Source of the DNA: Bifidobacterium breve
Lineage (GTDB): Bacteria; Actinomycetota; Thermoleophilia; Solirubrobacterales; Solirubrobacteraceae
Length of the DNA stretch: 48,829 bases
Assembly (NCBI GenBank): GCA_945878865.1
Contig: CAMCUD010000029.1
Location: forward strand, 1-48,829
Direction of reading: 5' to 3'
Position numbers and translations under genes: made by a program. Shown here piece by piece: positions 34,910 through 42,911 of the stretch. Each line of letters starts with the position of its first letter. Within the stretch, counting starts at the first letter, position 1. The notes beneath the pieces are model-generated. The model made no database searches, was not told the DNA's origin, and worked only from the letters and a program-made list of their open reading frames with translations.

Positions 34910-36267
34910 ACCTGGCCGCCCTTCTCCCGCAGGAACACGGCGGGGATGATCGCGAGGAGCGCCAGGAGCGCGCCCGCCAGGAACGCGTCACGGAACGCGC
35001 GGGTCGCGGCGCGTTCGAGCTGGTCGTCGAGGCGGACCTCCAGCGCCGCCGCCTGTGCGGCCTGCGCCGCGGGCAGGCGAGCCGTCTCAAATGCGCGGCT
35101 GAGGTCCGGCACCTGCCCCTGCTCGGCGTCGAGCTGGTCGCCCAGGCCCTCGGCCAGCTTGAGCTTGCTCGACGCGGGAAGGCCCGAGTCGATCACCTGC
35201 GCGGCGATCGCCTCCTGCGCGGGCACCCGCGCATCACGCAGATCCGCGGTGAAGATCGGCGTGAGGATCAGCAGGCCGACGACGATCCCGCCGTGGCGTG
35301 CGGCGATCGTCCACCCGCCATGCAGGGCGCGCGGGACACGGTCGCGCAGCGCGGATTGGGTCAGCGCGTCGACGGTCAGCCCGAGTCCGAAGCCGATGAG
35401 GATCTGCGCGGGGACCGTCCACGCCGGGTTGGCGTCGGGCAGGAAGCCCAAACACGCGAGTCCCCCGCCGACGAGGATCGCGCCGGCGATCGCCTCCGCG
35501 CGCGTGCCGGCGCGCAGGCGCATGGCGAGCGGGCCCGCGATCACCGCGGCGACGGGCATCGCCGTGACGGTGACCGCCGCGAGCGCGGGTGAGCGGCGCC
35601 ACCCCTCGACCAGCAGGAGCACGAGGAGGAACAGCGCGGCAGTCAGCGCGGCGGAGAGCAGCGCCAACGCGAGGTTCGACGGGATGTCCGGGCGATCGGA
35701 CGGGCCGTCCTGACGCTCCACCCGCGAGCGCAGCGACAGGGAGACGGGGAACGCCAGCAGGACGAGTGGGACCTGGACGAAGAAGATCGACTGCCAGCTG
35801 ATGGCCTCGGTCATGAGGCCGCCGATCACCGGGCCGACCGCGGCGCCCGCGACCCCCGCCGCCGCCCACCGTGCGACGCCTTGGCGCTCGTCGCGCGAGA
35901 CGGCCACGAGCAGCTCCAGGCAGGAGGCGATCACGAGTGCCCCGCCGATCGCCTGCGCGACGCGTGAGGCGATGAGGATCTCGAGGCTGCCCGCCAGGGC
36001 ACAGCCGGCCGACGCCGCAGCGAACGCGACGAGCCCCACCGCCCCCGCCGACCCGGCGGCGCCCCGGGTGCAGATCTTCGCGGCCGGGACCGCGGCCACG
36101 GCCAGCACCAGGTTGAAGCCCGTCAGGACCCACGCGACCTGGGACACCTCGGCATCGAACTCGCGCAGGATGCTCGGCAGCGCGAGCGTGACGATCGCGG
36201 AGTCGGCGAGGACGATCCCCACCGCCAGGGACAGCAGGGCGACGGCGGCGCGCGGCGCGCGGGTCAC
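34906..36267 (-). CDS. MFS drug exporter, truncated DHA2-like
   Basis: A 453-residue transporter with 12-14 membrane segments. It has ADSAIVTLALPSILREF in segment 1 (the D1 motif of DHA2) and GPVIGGLMTEAISWQSIFFVQVP (motif C). It also has an extracellular loop near residues 355-430, rich in Leu/Ala/Gln (AIAAQVIDSGLPASSKLKLAEGLGDQLD), before the last helix. GTG 36267 was chosen because the transporter fold begins there; the frame upstream is noise. It is translationally coupled to the membrane-anchored protein at 34909. Confidence 0.85.
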   Translation of the reverse strand: MTRAPRAAVALLSLAVGIVLADSAIVTLALPSILREFDAEVSQVAWVLTGFNLVLAVAAVPAAKICTRGAAGSAGAVGLVAFAAASAGCALAGSLEILIASRVAQAIGGALVIASCLELLVAVSRDERQGVARWAAAGVAGAAVGPVIGGLMTEAISWQSIFFVQVPLVLLAFPVSLSLRSRVERQDGPSDRPDIPSNLALALLSAALTAALFLLVLLLVEGWRRSPALAAVTVTAMPVAAVIAGPLAMRLRAGTRAEAIAGAILVGGGLACLGFLPDANPAWTVPAQILIGFGLGLTVDALTQSALRDRVPRALHGGWTIAARHGGIVVGLLILTPIFTADLRDARVPAQEAIAAQVIDSGLPASSKLKLAEGLGDQLDAEQGQVPDLSRAFETARLPAAQAAQAAALEVRLDDQLERAATRAFRDAFLAGALLALLAIIPAVFLREKGGQV

Positions 36268-36394
36268 GCTGTGGAAGCTCCGATCATGCGGGGAGCTTCG
36301 CGGGTCGCGCGGCGTCGTGTCACGCCAGACACCATGCCTCGGTCTGTGACGAAGCGCACTCCCGCGGGCCGGCGACGCGCGTAGCTTCCGCTGT

Positions 36395-36499
36395 ATGACA
36401 GTCATCATAGTCGGCGCGATCGTGCTGCTGGCGGTGTGCCTCGCCGCCTCCACGCACGCGCTGCCGTCCCGCACCCATCGCGAACCGCTCCAGGACTGA
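36395..36499 (+). CDS. putative 34-aa single-pass membrane protein
   Basis: ATG 36395 to TGA 36499 encodes MTVIIVGAIVLLAVCLAAS, one hydrophobic helix, then THALPSRTHREPLQD, a hydrophilic tail. TAGCTT (36382-36387) ends 7 nt before the ATG, the same leaderless spacing as several neighbouring genes. It is divergent from the MFS gene and just precedes a hairpin repeat. Short, but composition and promoter placement support it. The function is unknown. Confidence 0.45.
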   Translation: MTVIIVGAIVLLAVCLAASTHALPSRTHREPLQD

Positions 36500-36517
36500 C
36501 ACGCCCCCGAACGGGCG

Positions 36518-36563
36518 CGAACGTCACATCGGCGTCGCTATGACCGCACCGATGTGACGTTCG
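36518..36563. repeat. palindromic repeat (GCCGAACGT family) at SDR 3' end
   Basis: Perfect 15-bp arms CGAACGTCACATCGG (36518-36532) and CCGATGTGACGTTCG (36549-36563) around 16 bases. The outer CGAACGT/ACGTTCG matches the other copies, but the inner arm differs. The SDR stop codon (36538-36540) lies in its loop, and its right arm encodes the SDR end (APNVTSVRS). Confidence 0.8.
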
Positions 36564-37419
36564 GCGCCGCGGGCGCGGCTTCCGCGTCGGATCGGCGGAC
36601 CAGGTCCGCCATGGCGTCGTCGCGCGCGACCACGTCGTCGAGCAGCCACGGCAGCACGCCCCGGAGGATCGCCACGGCCCACCACGGCTTCGGCGCGAGC
36701 GTCCGCGGCGCGCGGCGCTCCACCCCGTCGGCGATCACCCGGCCGGCATCGTCGGGCGTGATTCGGCGCCGCAGCGGCGGCGGCATCCGGTCGCGCAGCA
36801 TCGCCGCGATCGGGTCGCCGTCCATCGTCACGTGGGTCATCTCCGTGTCGACCACGCCGAAGTAGGCCACGCCCGCACTCGCACCACGCGGCCCGAGCTC
36901 CAGCCGCAGCGACCGCCCCAGCTGCTCCACCCCGGCCTTGCTGATCATGTACGGCGAGCCCATCGGGCCGGGCATCATCGCCGCCACCGACGCGACCACC
37001 ACCATGTGCCCGCCCGACGCGATCACGTGCGGCACGGCCGGATGCACCGTGTTGAAGACGCCCGTGAGGTTGATGGCGATGACGCGGTCGAACTCGTCCG
37101 GGTCGAGCAGGCCGAGCGTGGCGCGAGACGGCGTGACGCCGGCGTTCGCGACGACGACGTCCAGCCCGCCGAACTCCGAAACGACCCGCTCGACCGCGCC
37201 GGCCATCGCGTCGCGGTCGCGCCCGTCCGCACCGATCCCGACCGCCTCCCCGGGAAGCGAAGCCGCGGCGGCCGCCGCCCGCTCCCCGTCGACGTCGACG
37301 ATCGCGACCCGGCCACCCCGCGCCGCGAGATGGCGCGCGGTGGCCAGGCCGATCCCCTGCCCCGCACCTGTGACGAGGCACGCCGCGCCGTCGAGGCGCA
37401 GCGCGCTACGCGACGGCAT
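36538..37419 (-). CDS. short-chain dehydrogenase/reductase
   Basis: A 293-residue NAD(P)-dependent SDR. The cofactor loop is TGAGQGIG (17-24), NAG is at 92-94, the catalytic Ser is at 144 and YMISK (Tyr157, Lys161) is the active site. The C-terminal extension (residues ~230-293) is longer than in minimal SDRs. It is the last gene of the operon, and its start lies 14 bases inside the upstream monooxygenase gene, so it likely oxidises or reduces a substrate or product of that enzyme. The last residues come from a palindromic repeat. Confidence 0.92.
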   Translation of the reverse strand: MPSRSALRLDGAACLVTGAGQGIGLATARHLAARGGRVAIVDVDGERAAAAAASLPGEAVGIGADGRDRDAMAGAVERVVSEFGGLDVVVANAGVTPSRATLGLLDPDEFDRVIAINLTGVFNTVHPAVPHVIASGGHMVVVASVAAMMPGPMGSPYMISKAGVEQLGRSLRLELGPRGASAGVAYFGVVDTEMTHVTMDGDPIAAMLRDRMPPPLRRRITPDDAGRVIADGVERRAPRTLAPKPWWAVAILRGVLPWLLDDVVARDDAMADLVRRSDAEAAPAAPNVTSVRS

Positions 37420-38890
37420 GCGCCGACTCCCGCACCGGGGTCAGTTGGTACGCGTCGGGGTCGAACTCCCGCGTCCGCGCGCGGTACTCCCAGCTCCAGT
37501 TCGGCCAGAGCCCGGCGTTGCGGCCCTGCGCGTCGGTGTAGTACGAGGAGCAGCCCCCGGTCTCCCACACCGAGCCCTCGGAACGCGCGTACATCTCACG
37601 CATGAACTCGGCCTCGACCTCGCGCTTGACCTCGATCGCACCGATGCCGCCCGCCCGCATGGTCCGTACGGCGTCGACGATGTAGCGGACCTGGTTCTCG
37701 ATCATGAAGAGCGCGGACTGATTGCCGCCGGCCGAGAACGGGCCGAGGATCGTGAAGAGGTTGGGGAAGCCGCTGAGCGTCGTGCCGAGGTAGCACCGCG
37801 TGTCGGTCGCCCACACGTCGGCGAGCGTCTCCCCCGTCGTGCCGACGACCACCCGCTGGCGCTTGGGCGGCACGTCGAAGCCTGTGCCCCAGATGATCGT
37901 GTCGACCTCGTGCAGCACACCGTCGCGCGTGCGCACGCCCTCCGGCGTGATCTCCTCGATGCCCTCGGTCACCACGGCGACGTTCTCCTCGCCCAGCGCC
38001 GGGTAGTAGCGGTCGGCGAGCACGGTCCGTGCGCAGCCGAGCATGTAGTCAGGGGTCAGCTTGCGGCGCAGCTCAGGGTCGCGCACCTGCCTGCGCAGCT
38101 GGAACCGGCCCGCCGCCTCGTACGGCGCACGGAAGCGCGTGTCGACGAAGCCGACGAGGCCCAGGCCCTCGATGAGCGTGTAGATCGCGCCGCGGACCGC
38201 GCGCTGGACGGCCGGCACCCGGCGGAAGACCTTGCGCTGTATCGCCGACGCCTGCAGGTCCATCCGCGGCAGCACCCACGCCGGGGTGCGCTGGAAGACG
38301 GTCACCTGGGAGGCGATCGGCTGGATCTCGGGCACGAACTGAATCGCCGACGCGCCCGTCCCGATGACCGCGACGCGCTCGCCGCGCAGGTCGTGGTCGT
38401 GGTTCCAGCGCGCCGAGTGGAAGGTCGTCCCGGCGAACGTGTCGCGGCCGGCGATCTCCGGGAGCTTCGGATCGCCGAACGGCCCCATCGCCGTGACGAG
38501 CACGTCCGAGGTCAGCTCACCCGACGTCGTCGTGACGTGCCAGCGGTGCGCGTCGGCGTCCCAGCGCGCGTCGGTGACCTCGCTCTGGAAGCGGATGAGC
38601 TTCTCGAGGTCGTGCTCGCGCGCGACACGCCGGGCGTAGTCGAGGATCTCCGGCTGCGTCGCGTAGGTGCGGCTCCAGTCGGGGTTCGGCGCGAAGCTCA
38701 GCGAGTACAGCGACGACGGCACGTCGCACGCGCACCCGGGGTACGTGTTCTCGCGCCAGACGCCGCCGACGTCGTCGCCGCGCTCGAGAATGACGACATC
38801 GTCGATCCCGGCCTCGGTAAAGCCGTGGCCGAGCGCCAGACCGGCGAAGCCGGCGCCGATGACGGCGGCGGTGTGGTGGGGGACGGACAT
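37406..38890 (-). CDS. Baeyer-Villiger/FMO-type flavin monooxygenase
   Basis: A 494-residue class B monooxygenase. It has FAD loop GAGFAG (12-17), GGVWRENTYPGCACDVPSSLYS, the full fingerprint FAGTTFHSARW (152-162, with His158) and NADPH loop GTGAS (177-181). It inserts O2-derived oxygen next to a ketone or onto a heteroatom using NADPH. It is third in a four-gene operon, after a diiron-like protein and a 2Fe-2S reductase and before an SDR; an alcohol-to-ketone-to-ester route is a reasonable guess. ATG 38890; the open frame upstream is a shadow of the reductase. Confidence 0.92.
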   Translation of the reverse strand: MSVPHHTAAVIGAGFAGLALGHGFTEAGIDDVVILERGDDVGGVWRENTYPGCACDVPSSLYSLSFAPNPDWSRTYATQPEILDYARRVAREHDLEKLIRFQSEVTDARWDADAHRWHVTTTSGELTSDVLVTAMGPFGDPKLPEIAGRDTFAGTTFHSARWNHDHDLRGERVAVIGTGASAIQFVPEIQPIASQVTVFQRTPAWVLPRMDLQASAIQRKVFRRVPAVQRAVRGAIYTLIEGLGLVGFVDTRFRAPYEAAGRFQLRRQVRDPELRRKLTPDYMLGCARTVLADRYYPALGEENVAVVTEGIEEITPEGVRTRDGVLHEVDTIIWGTGFDVPPKRQRVVVGTTGETLADVWATDTRCYLGTTLSGFPNLFTILGPFSAGGNQSALFMIENQVRYIVDAVRTMRAGGIGAIEVKREVEAEFMREMYARSEGSVWETGGCSSYYTDAQGRNAGLWPNWSWEYRARTREFDPDAYQLTPVRESAHAVA

Positions 38891-38912
38891 GGGATGGGCC
38901 CTCCGGAATGGA

Positions 38913-39992
38913 TCAGAGATCGAGCACCAGCCGCTCGCCCTGCGGGGCGCGCGACACGCAGATGAGCATCGAGTCGTCGCGCTCGCGGTCGACGAGGACG
39001 TGCCGGTCGCGGTGCTCGACCTGCCCGTCGAGCACGCGGCACTTGCACGTGCGGCAGAAGCCCTGCTGGCACGAGTAGCGCACGTCGGGCAGCACGCGGC
39101 GGATCGCGGCCAGCGCGGTCTCGTCGGCGGCGACCTCGACCGTCGCGCCGCTCTGCGCCAGCTCGATGGTGAACGGCTCACCGCCGACGACCGGCAGGGC
39201 GCTGAAGCGCTCGCTGAACACGGGCGCCATCGGGTCGATCGCCCGCAGCAGCTGCCGCGCGGTGTCCATGAGCGCGGGCGGGCCGCAGACGTACAGGTCG
39301 GGGACCGGCGGCAGCGCGTTGAGCTCACCGAGGATCGCCGCGACGTCCGCGAAGCCGTCGCCGTCGTCGTGGTGTAGCAGCACGTCCCCGCCCTCGCAGC
39401 GCGCGAGCTCGTCGAGGAACGGCATCGACGCCGCTGAACGACCGAGGTAGACCAGGCGCCACGGCTTCCCGGCGGCGGCGACGCTGCGCACCATCGGCAG
39501 GATCGGCGTGATGCCGATGCCGCCGGCGACGAAGAGGTACGACGGCGCATCCACGAGCCGGAACGCGTTGCGCGGCCCGCGCACGCGGATGATCGCGCCG
39601 GCCTCGAGCTCGTCGTGGATCTCGACCGACCCGCCGTTGCCCTCGGCGATCCGCCGGACGGCGACGCGGTACTGCGACCGGTCCGCCGGATCCCCGCACA
39701 GGGAGTACTGGCGCAGGCGGCCCGACGGCAGGAACACGTCGAGGTGGGCGCCCGGCGTCCACGAGGGCAGCAGTCGGCCGGCCCGGTCGACGAGCGTCAG
39801 CGCGACGACGTCCTCGGCGACCACCTCGCGTCCGGCGAGCCGCAGCTGCAGGTCGAAGCCCGCGCGGCGCACGGGCCGCGACCGCGACAGTGACCGCCCG
39901 GCGCGCCCAGCCGCGAAGACCCGCTCGTACGCATCGAAGAGGCGCGCGATCGCGCGGACGGTGCCGTCCAGCTCAACGTCCGTGGTCGGCAT
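38913..39992 (-). CDS. flavin/2Fe-2S oxygenase reductase (PDR/VanB-like)
   Basis: A 359-residue electron-transfer protein. It has a flavin-binding barrel with RQYSLCG (94-100), an NAD(P) domain with GGIGITP (157-163) and CGPPALM (236-242), and a C-terminal plant-type 2Fe-2S ferredoxin with Cys308, 313, 316 and 345. This domain order is that of phthalate-dioxygenase-reductase-like proteins, which feed electrons to an oxygenase. Its ATG shares one base with the stop of the diiron-like gene (TGATG), so the two are made together, and that protein is the obvious partner. Confidence 0.92.
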   Translation of the reverse strand: MPTTDVELDGTVRAIARLFDAYERVFAAGRAGRSLSRSRPVRRAGFDLQLRLAGREVVAEDVVALTLVDRAGRLLPSWTPGAHLDVFLPSGRLRQYSLCGDPADRSQYRVAVRRIAEGNGGSVEIHDELEAGAIIRVRGPRNAFRLVDAPSYLFVAGGIGITPILPMVRSVAAAGKPWRLVYLGRSAASMPFLDELARCEGGDVLLHHDDGDGFADVAAILGELNALPPVPDLYVCGPPALMDTARQLLRAIDPMAPVFSERFSALPVVGGEPFTIELAQSGATVEVAADETALAAIRRVLPDVRYSCQQGFCRTCKCRVLDGQVEHRDRHVLVDRERDDSMLICVSRAPQGERLVLDL

Positions 39993-40864
39993 CAGTGCGC
40001 CGTCGCCGCCTGCGCCGCCGGCGACTGCGCGAGGTAGCGCAGCGCCTTGTCCAGCGAGCCCATCTGCGACGGGTGGAAGTCCTTGCGCAGGTAGACGGGC
40101 ACCTCGGTGACGAAGTGGGCGCCGCTGGGGACCAGGCCCTTGCGGACGGCGCTGATGAGCTGGCGGCCCCAGAACTTCTGCCTCTTGCGGGTGGGGTCGT
40201 TGCGATACAGGTGCGCGGTGCCCCAGGCGAAGATCACGACGAGCAGGACGCTCGCCATCACGCCGGTGCGCGCGCGGCGGAAGTACGAGCCGTCCACGTA
40301 CATGTACGCGTCGAACGCGACGTTGCGGTGCTCGACCTCCTCGGCGCCGTGCCAGCGGATGAGGTCGAGCATCATCGGATCGACGGCGTCGTCGAGCGCC
40401 TCGGCGTCGAGGACCCACTGACCCATCACCGCGGTGTAGTGCTCGAGCGCGGCCGACAGCGCCAGGCGCTCGCACAGCCACGCGTGCTTCGCGCGCCCCT
40501 TCAGGCCCGGCCGGTTGAAGACGTGATCGACGAGCCACGAGAGCCGCCCGACGATCGGCCCGACGTCGAGCCCGTGCTTGTCGAGGTACTCGTGGAGGTC
40601 CTCGTGCGAGGTGGAGTGGATCTCCTCCTGCCCGATGAAGCCGATCATCTCGTCACGGAGGCGCTCGTCCTTGACGAGCGGCAGCGCGTCGGACAGCGCC
40701 TGGACCATCGCGCGCTCGCCCTCGGGGAGCGTGACGTGCATGACGTTCGTGATGTGGGTCGCGATCGGCTCGCCCTCGATGTAGTGCAGGGGGAGGTCGT
40801 CCCACCGGAACTGCACGTCGCGCGGGGTGATGGTGATCGCTTCGCTGTCGTAGACCTGAGTCAC
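39992..40864 (-). CDS. PF10118 'metal-dependent hydrolase', ferritin-like diiron candidate
   Basis: A 290-residue helical protein of the family labelled predicted metal-dependent hydrolase. Metal-ligand candidates are Glu50, E80-E-I-H83, Glu141 and E176-V-E-H179: two helix pairs each ending in ExxH, spaced 30 and 35 residues apart, as in diiron carboxylate oxygenases. A membrane helix lies at about 201-219. GTG 40864 was chosen because it is the first start after the operator and the conserved region begins there. It is first in the operon and coupled by TGATG to a 2Fe-2S reductase, which fits an oxygenase better than a hydrolase. The family name is recalled; the diiron reading is my inference. 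Confidence 0.78.
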   Translation of the reverse strand: MTQVYDSEAITITPRDVQFRWDDLPLHYIEGEPIATHITNVMHVTLPEGERAMVQALSDALPLVKDERLRDEMIGFIGQEEIHSTSHEDLHEYLDKHGLDVGPIVGRLSWLVDHVFNRPGLKGRAKHAWLCERLALSAALEHYTAVMGQWVLDAEALDDAVDPMMLDLIRWHGAEEVEHRNVAFDAYMYVDGSYFRRARTGVMASVLLVVIFAWGTAHLYRNDPTRKRQKFWGRQLISAVRKGLVPSGAHFVTEVPVYLRKDFHPSQMGSLDKALRYLAQSPAAQAATAH

Positions 40865-40882
40865 AGTCGGGGAACAGTGACG

Positions 40883-40896
40883 TGAGCGATCACTCA
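40883..40896. promoter_or_regulatory. TetR operator TGAGCGATCACTCA
   Basis: A 14-bp palindrome, symmetrical at 12 positions, in the 101-bp gap between the diiron operon and the divergent TetR gene. TTGAAG (minus strand, 40903-40898) just upstream may be the operon -35, placing the operator over the promoter. Confidence 0.55.
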
Positions 40897-40921
40897 GCTT
40901 CAACTCGCGTTTGATCTCCTG

Positions 40922-40927
40922 TAAAAT
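40922..40927 (+). promoter_or_regulatory. -10 element TAAAAT of TetR gene
   Basis: TAAAAT matches the consensus at 5 of 6 positions, with TTCAAC 17 bp upstream as a weak -35. It is the most AT-rich site in the divergent gap. Confidence 0.5.
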
Positions 40928-40965
40928 CGGGCTTGGAAGAGGATAGACGACCAGGGATTCACGTT

Positions 40966-41598
40966 TTGGCGAGCCGCAGGACCCCACAACAGGAGCGGTC
41001 GCGCGCGATGGTCGACCGCATCCTCGACGCCGCCGCCGTCGTCCTCGCCGAGGACGGCTACCAGCGCGCCTCGACGAACCGCATCGCCCGCGAAGCGGGT
41101 GTCTCCCCCGGCTCGCTGTACCGCTACTTCGCCGACAAGGACGCGATCGTCAGCGGACTGAGCACGCGACTCGTCGAGGACTTCGCCGCCGAGCTCGGCC
41201 CCGTGCTGCGCACCGCAATCGCGCTGCCGCGCGAGGAGGCCGGCCGCACGCTCGTCTCAGCGGTACTCGACGCGCTGGATCGCCACGCCCCACTGCTGCG
41301 AGCGATCGTCGACCAGGTTCCCGCCGACGAGCAGGCCGTCACGCTGCGCGACGTCCAGCAGCGCATCACCGACGTGACCTACCACCTCGTGGTGCTGCAC
41401 GGCGGGAGTCGCGACCCCGAGCGCATCGAGCAGACCACGTGGATGATCACGCAGATGTCGCAGCACCTGGCGGTGCGCTATGTGCTCGATGCGCCGGGGT
41501 TCTCGCGCGAGCTGTTCGTCGAAGGGCTCGAGCGGATGGTCGACGGGCTCCTCGAGCCGCGGCCGTCCGAGGCCCGCGATCAGCCCGCCCCGCCGTAA
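40966..41598 (+). CDS. TetR/AcrR regulator of the diiron-FMO operon
   Basis: A 210-residue regulator: SRRTPQQERSRAMVDRILDAAAVVLAEDGYQRASTNRIAREAGVSPGSLYRYFADKDAIV is the helix-turn-helix, followed by a helical ligand domain. The start is uncertain; TTG 40966 (with AGGG 9 bases upstream) and TTG 40933 are the options, with no ATG or GTG. It is divergent to the operon, with a palindrome between them, so it likely controls both. The 3' end overlaps the convergent lipoprotein gene by 19 bases. Confidence 0.85.
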   Translation: MASRRTPQQERSRAMVDRILDAAAVVLAEDGYQRASTNRIAREAGVSPGSLYRYFADKDAIVSGLSTRLVEDFAAELGPVLRTAIALPREEAGRTLVSAVLDALDRHAPLLRAIVDQVPADEQAVTLRDVQQRITDVTYHLVVLHGGSRDPERIEQTTWMITQMSQHLAVRYVLDAPGFSRELFVEGLERMVDGLLEPRPSEARDQPAPP

Positions 41599-42203
41599 GA
41601 GGACTCGAAGCCGAGCGGATCGGCTCCGCTCTCCCGGACGGCGACGAACCCGGGCATCTGCATGGCCTTCGGGTAGAAGGCCTCGAGCGACGGGAAGTCC
41701 ATCGACCAGGCGTTGTCGATCTCGATGCCGCGCAGCCGATCGGTCATCGCGAACGTGAAGGTGCAGGAGAGCTGGAAGATGTCGTCGTCGCCCGCCTCGC
41801 CGAAGACGACCTGGCGGGTCAGGTCGATCTCGAACGTCTCCGGCCCGTCCCAGGAGTAGGTGCCGTACTGCGCCAGCAGCGCGTCGCCCTCCTCGTCGAT
41901 CGTCCCGCGTACCGGCTCCTCGGCCGCGAAGAGGTACATGGCCTCCCAGGCGCGCTGCACGTCAGCTGCGGTGGGCTGCCGCGTGTTCACCCCCGCCTCG
42001 GCGAGACGCGCCCGGAACCGCGCTTCGATCTGGCCGGGAGGCATCGGCGGGCGCCGGGGACCCGCCACGGGAATGGCGACCGGCGTCGTCGCAACCGCGG
42101 TCTGACCGGCCGTGGCGCCGCCTGCGCCGCCCTCCTCACCGCAGCCACCCAGGACCGCGGCGCCGAGAAGGACGACGAGCATTCGGGAGATGTTGCGCTT
42201 CAC
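41580..42203 (-). CDS. putative lipoprotein of unknown function
   Basis: 207 residues. A lipoprotein signal (MKRNISRMLVVLLGAAVLGGC, lipobox LGGC) is followed by a Gly/Ala/Thr-rich linker and a globular alpha/beta domain (residues ~55-200) of unknown family. The start is GTG 42203, 7 nt after TACCCT, another leaderless case. Probably anchored on the outside of the membrane. Confidence 0.75.
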   Translation of the reverse strand: MKRNISRMLVVLLGAAVLGGCGEEGGAGGATAGQTAVATTPVAIPVAGPRRPPMPPGQIEARFRARLAEAGVNTRQPTAADVQRAWEAMYLFAAEEPVRGTIDEEGDALLAQYGTYSWDGPETFEIDLTRQVVFGEAGDDDIFQLSCTFTFAMTDRLRGIEIDNAWSMDFPSLEAFYPKAMQMPGFVAVRESGADPLGFESSYGGAG

Positions 42204-42210
42204 CCGCGCA

Positions 42211-42216
42211 AGGGTA
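42211..42216 (-). promoter_or_regulatory. -10 element TACCCT of lipoprotein gene
   Basis: TACCCT ends 7 nt before the GTG at 42203. Confidence 0.45.
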
Positions 42217-42222
42217 CGCGGC

Positions 42223-42450
42223 TCAGCCCTGCAGCGGCCCGTCCAGCTCCGCGCGCAGCGACGCGATCTCGGTCACCGCCGCGCCGACGTAGGCGATGCG
42301 GGTGCAGAGGATCTCGTCGTCGAGGTCGGCCTCGTACGCTGGGTTCGCGTCGAGGCCCTCCAGTCGTGCGAAGGCGCGTTCAGCCAGGAGGACGTCGAGT
42401 TCCTCGCGGAGTTCAGCGGCGGGGGTGGGAGTGGCGAACGGTGTGGACAT
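42223..42450 (-). CDS. small protein of unknown function (75 aa)
   Basis: From ATG 42450 with AGGAG six bases upstream: MSTPFATPTPAAELREELDVLLAERAFARLEGLDANPAYEADLDDEILCTRIAYVGAAVTEIASLRAELDGPLQG. The acidic, helix-forming composition suggests a small two-helix cytoplasmic protein. The good ribosome-binding site supports it. No family is recognised. Confidence 0.65.
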   Translation of the reverse strand: MSTPFATPTPAAELREELDVLLAERAFARLEGLDANPAYEADLDDEILCTRIAYVGAAVTEIASLRAELDGPLQG

Positions 42451-42566
42451 GACGGGCTCCTGACGGGGTGGTGCGGTCGGTGTGACCACTCTTCCGTCTC
42501 CGCAAGGCGGCGGCTGTTGCAGTCCTGACGCGCGATGTGTCGCGTTCGTGACATACCCTCGGCGCC

Positions 42567-42911
42567 ATGGAGGCGATCGAGCAGATCGGCAAGGCGTTCG
42601 AGTGGGTCGGCGTGGCGGTCATCGTCGTCGCCGCGCTCATCACGCTGTGGGTCGGGCTGACGACCTGGCGGCGGGAGAGCGGCGACGCCGCGTACGTCGC
42701 CGCGCGCCGCGCGTTCGGCCGGGGCCTGCTGCTGAGCCTCGAGATCTTCGTCGCCGCCGACCTCCTGCGGACCATCTCCGTCGACCTCACGCTCGAGGGC
42801 ATCGGCGCACTCGGCCTGCTCGTCGTCATCCGGACGATCCTGAGCTGGTCGCTGGAGATCGAGCTCACCGGCACGCTGCCCTGGCGCGCCGGCGGCTCGG
42901 AGACCGGCTAG
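42567..42911 (+). CDS. DUF1622 family membrane protein
   Basis: A 114-residue protein with three hydrophobic segments (FEWVGVAVIVVAALITLWVGLTTW, RGLLLSLEIFVAADLLRTISVD, LGLLVVIRTILSWSLEIEL). The pattern LLLSLEIFVAADL...VVIRTILSW matches DUF1622 proteins. TACCCT (42554-42559) ends 7 nt before ATG 42567, so it is probably leaderless. The function is unknown. The end overlaps the convergent kinase gene by 4 bases. Confidence 0.85.
   Translation: MEAIEQIGKAFEWVGVAVIVVAALITLWVGLTTWRRESGDAAYVAARRAFGRGLLLSLEIFVAADLLRTISVDLTLEGIGALGLLVVIRTILSWSLEIELTGTLPWRAGGSETG

Noticed and set aside
36938-38965. 675-aa open frame on the plus strand
   Set aside because: Antisense to the SDR and FMO genes; shadow.
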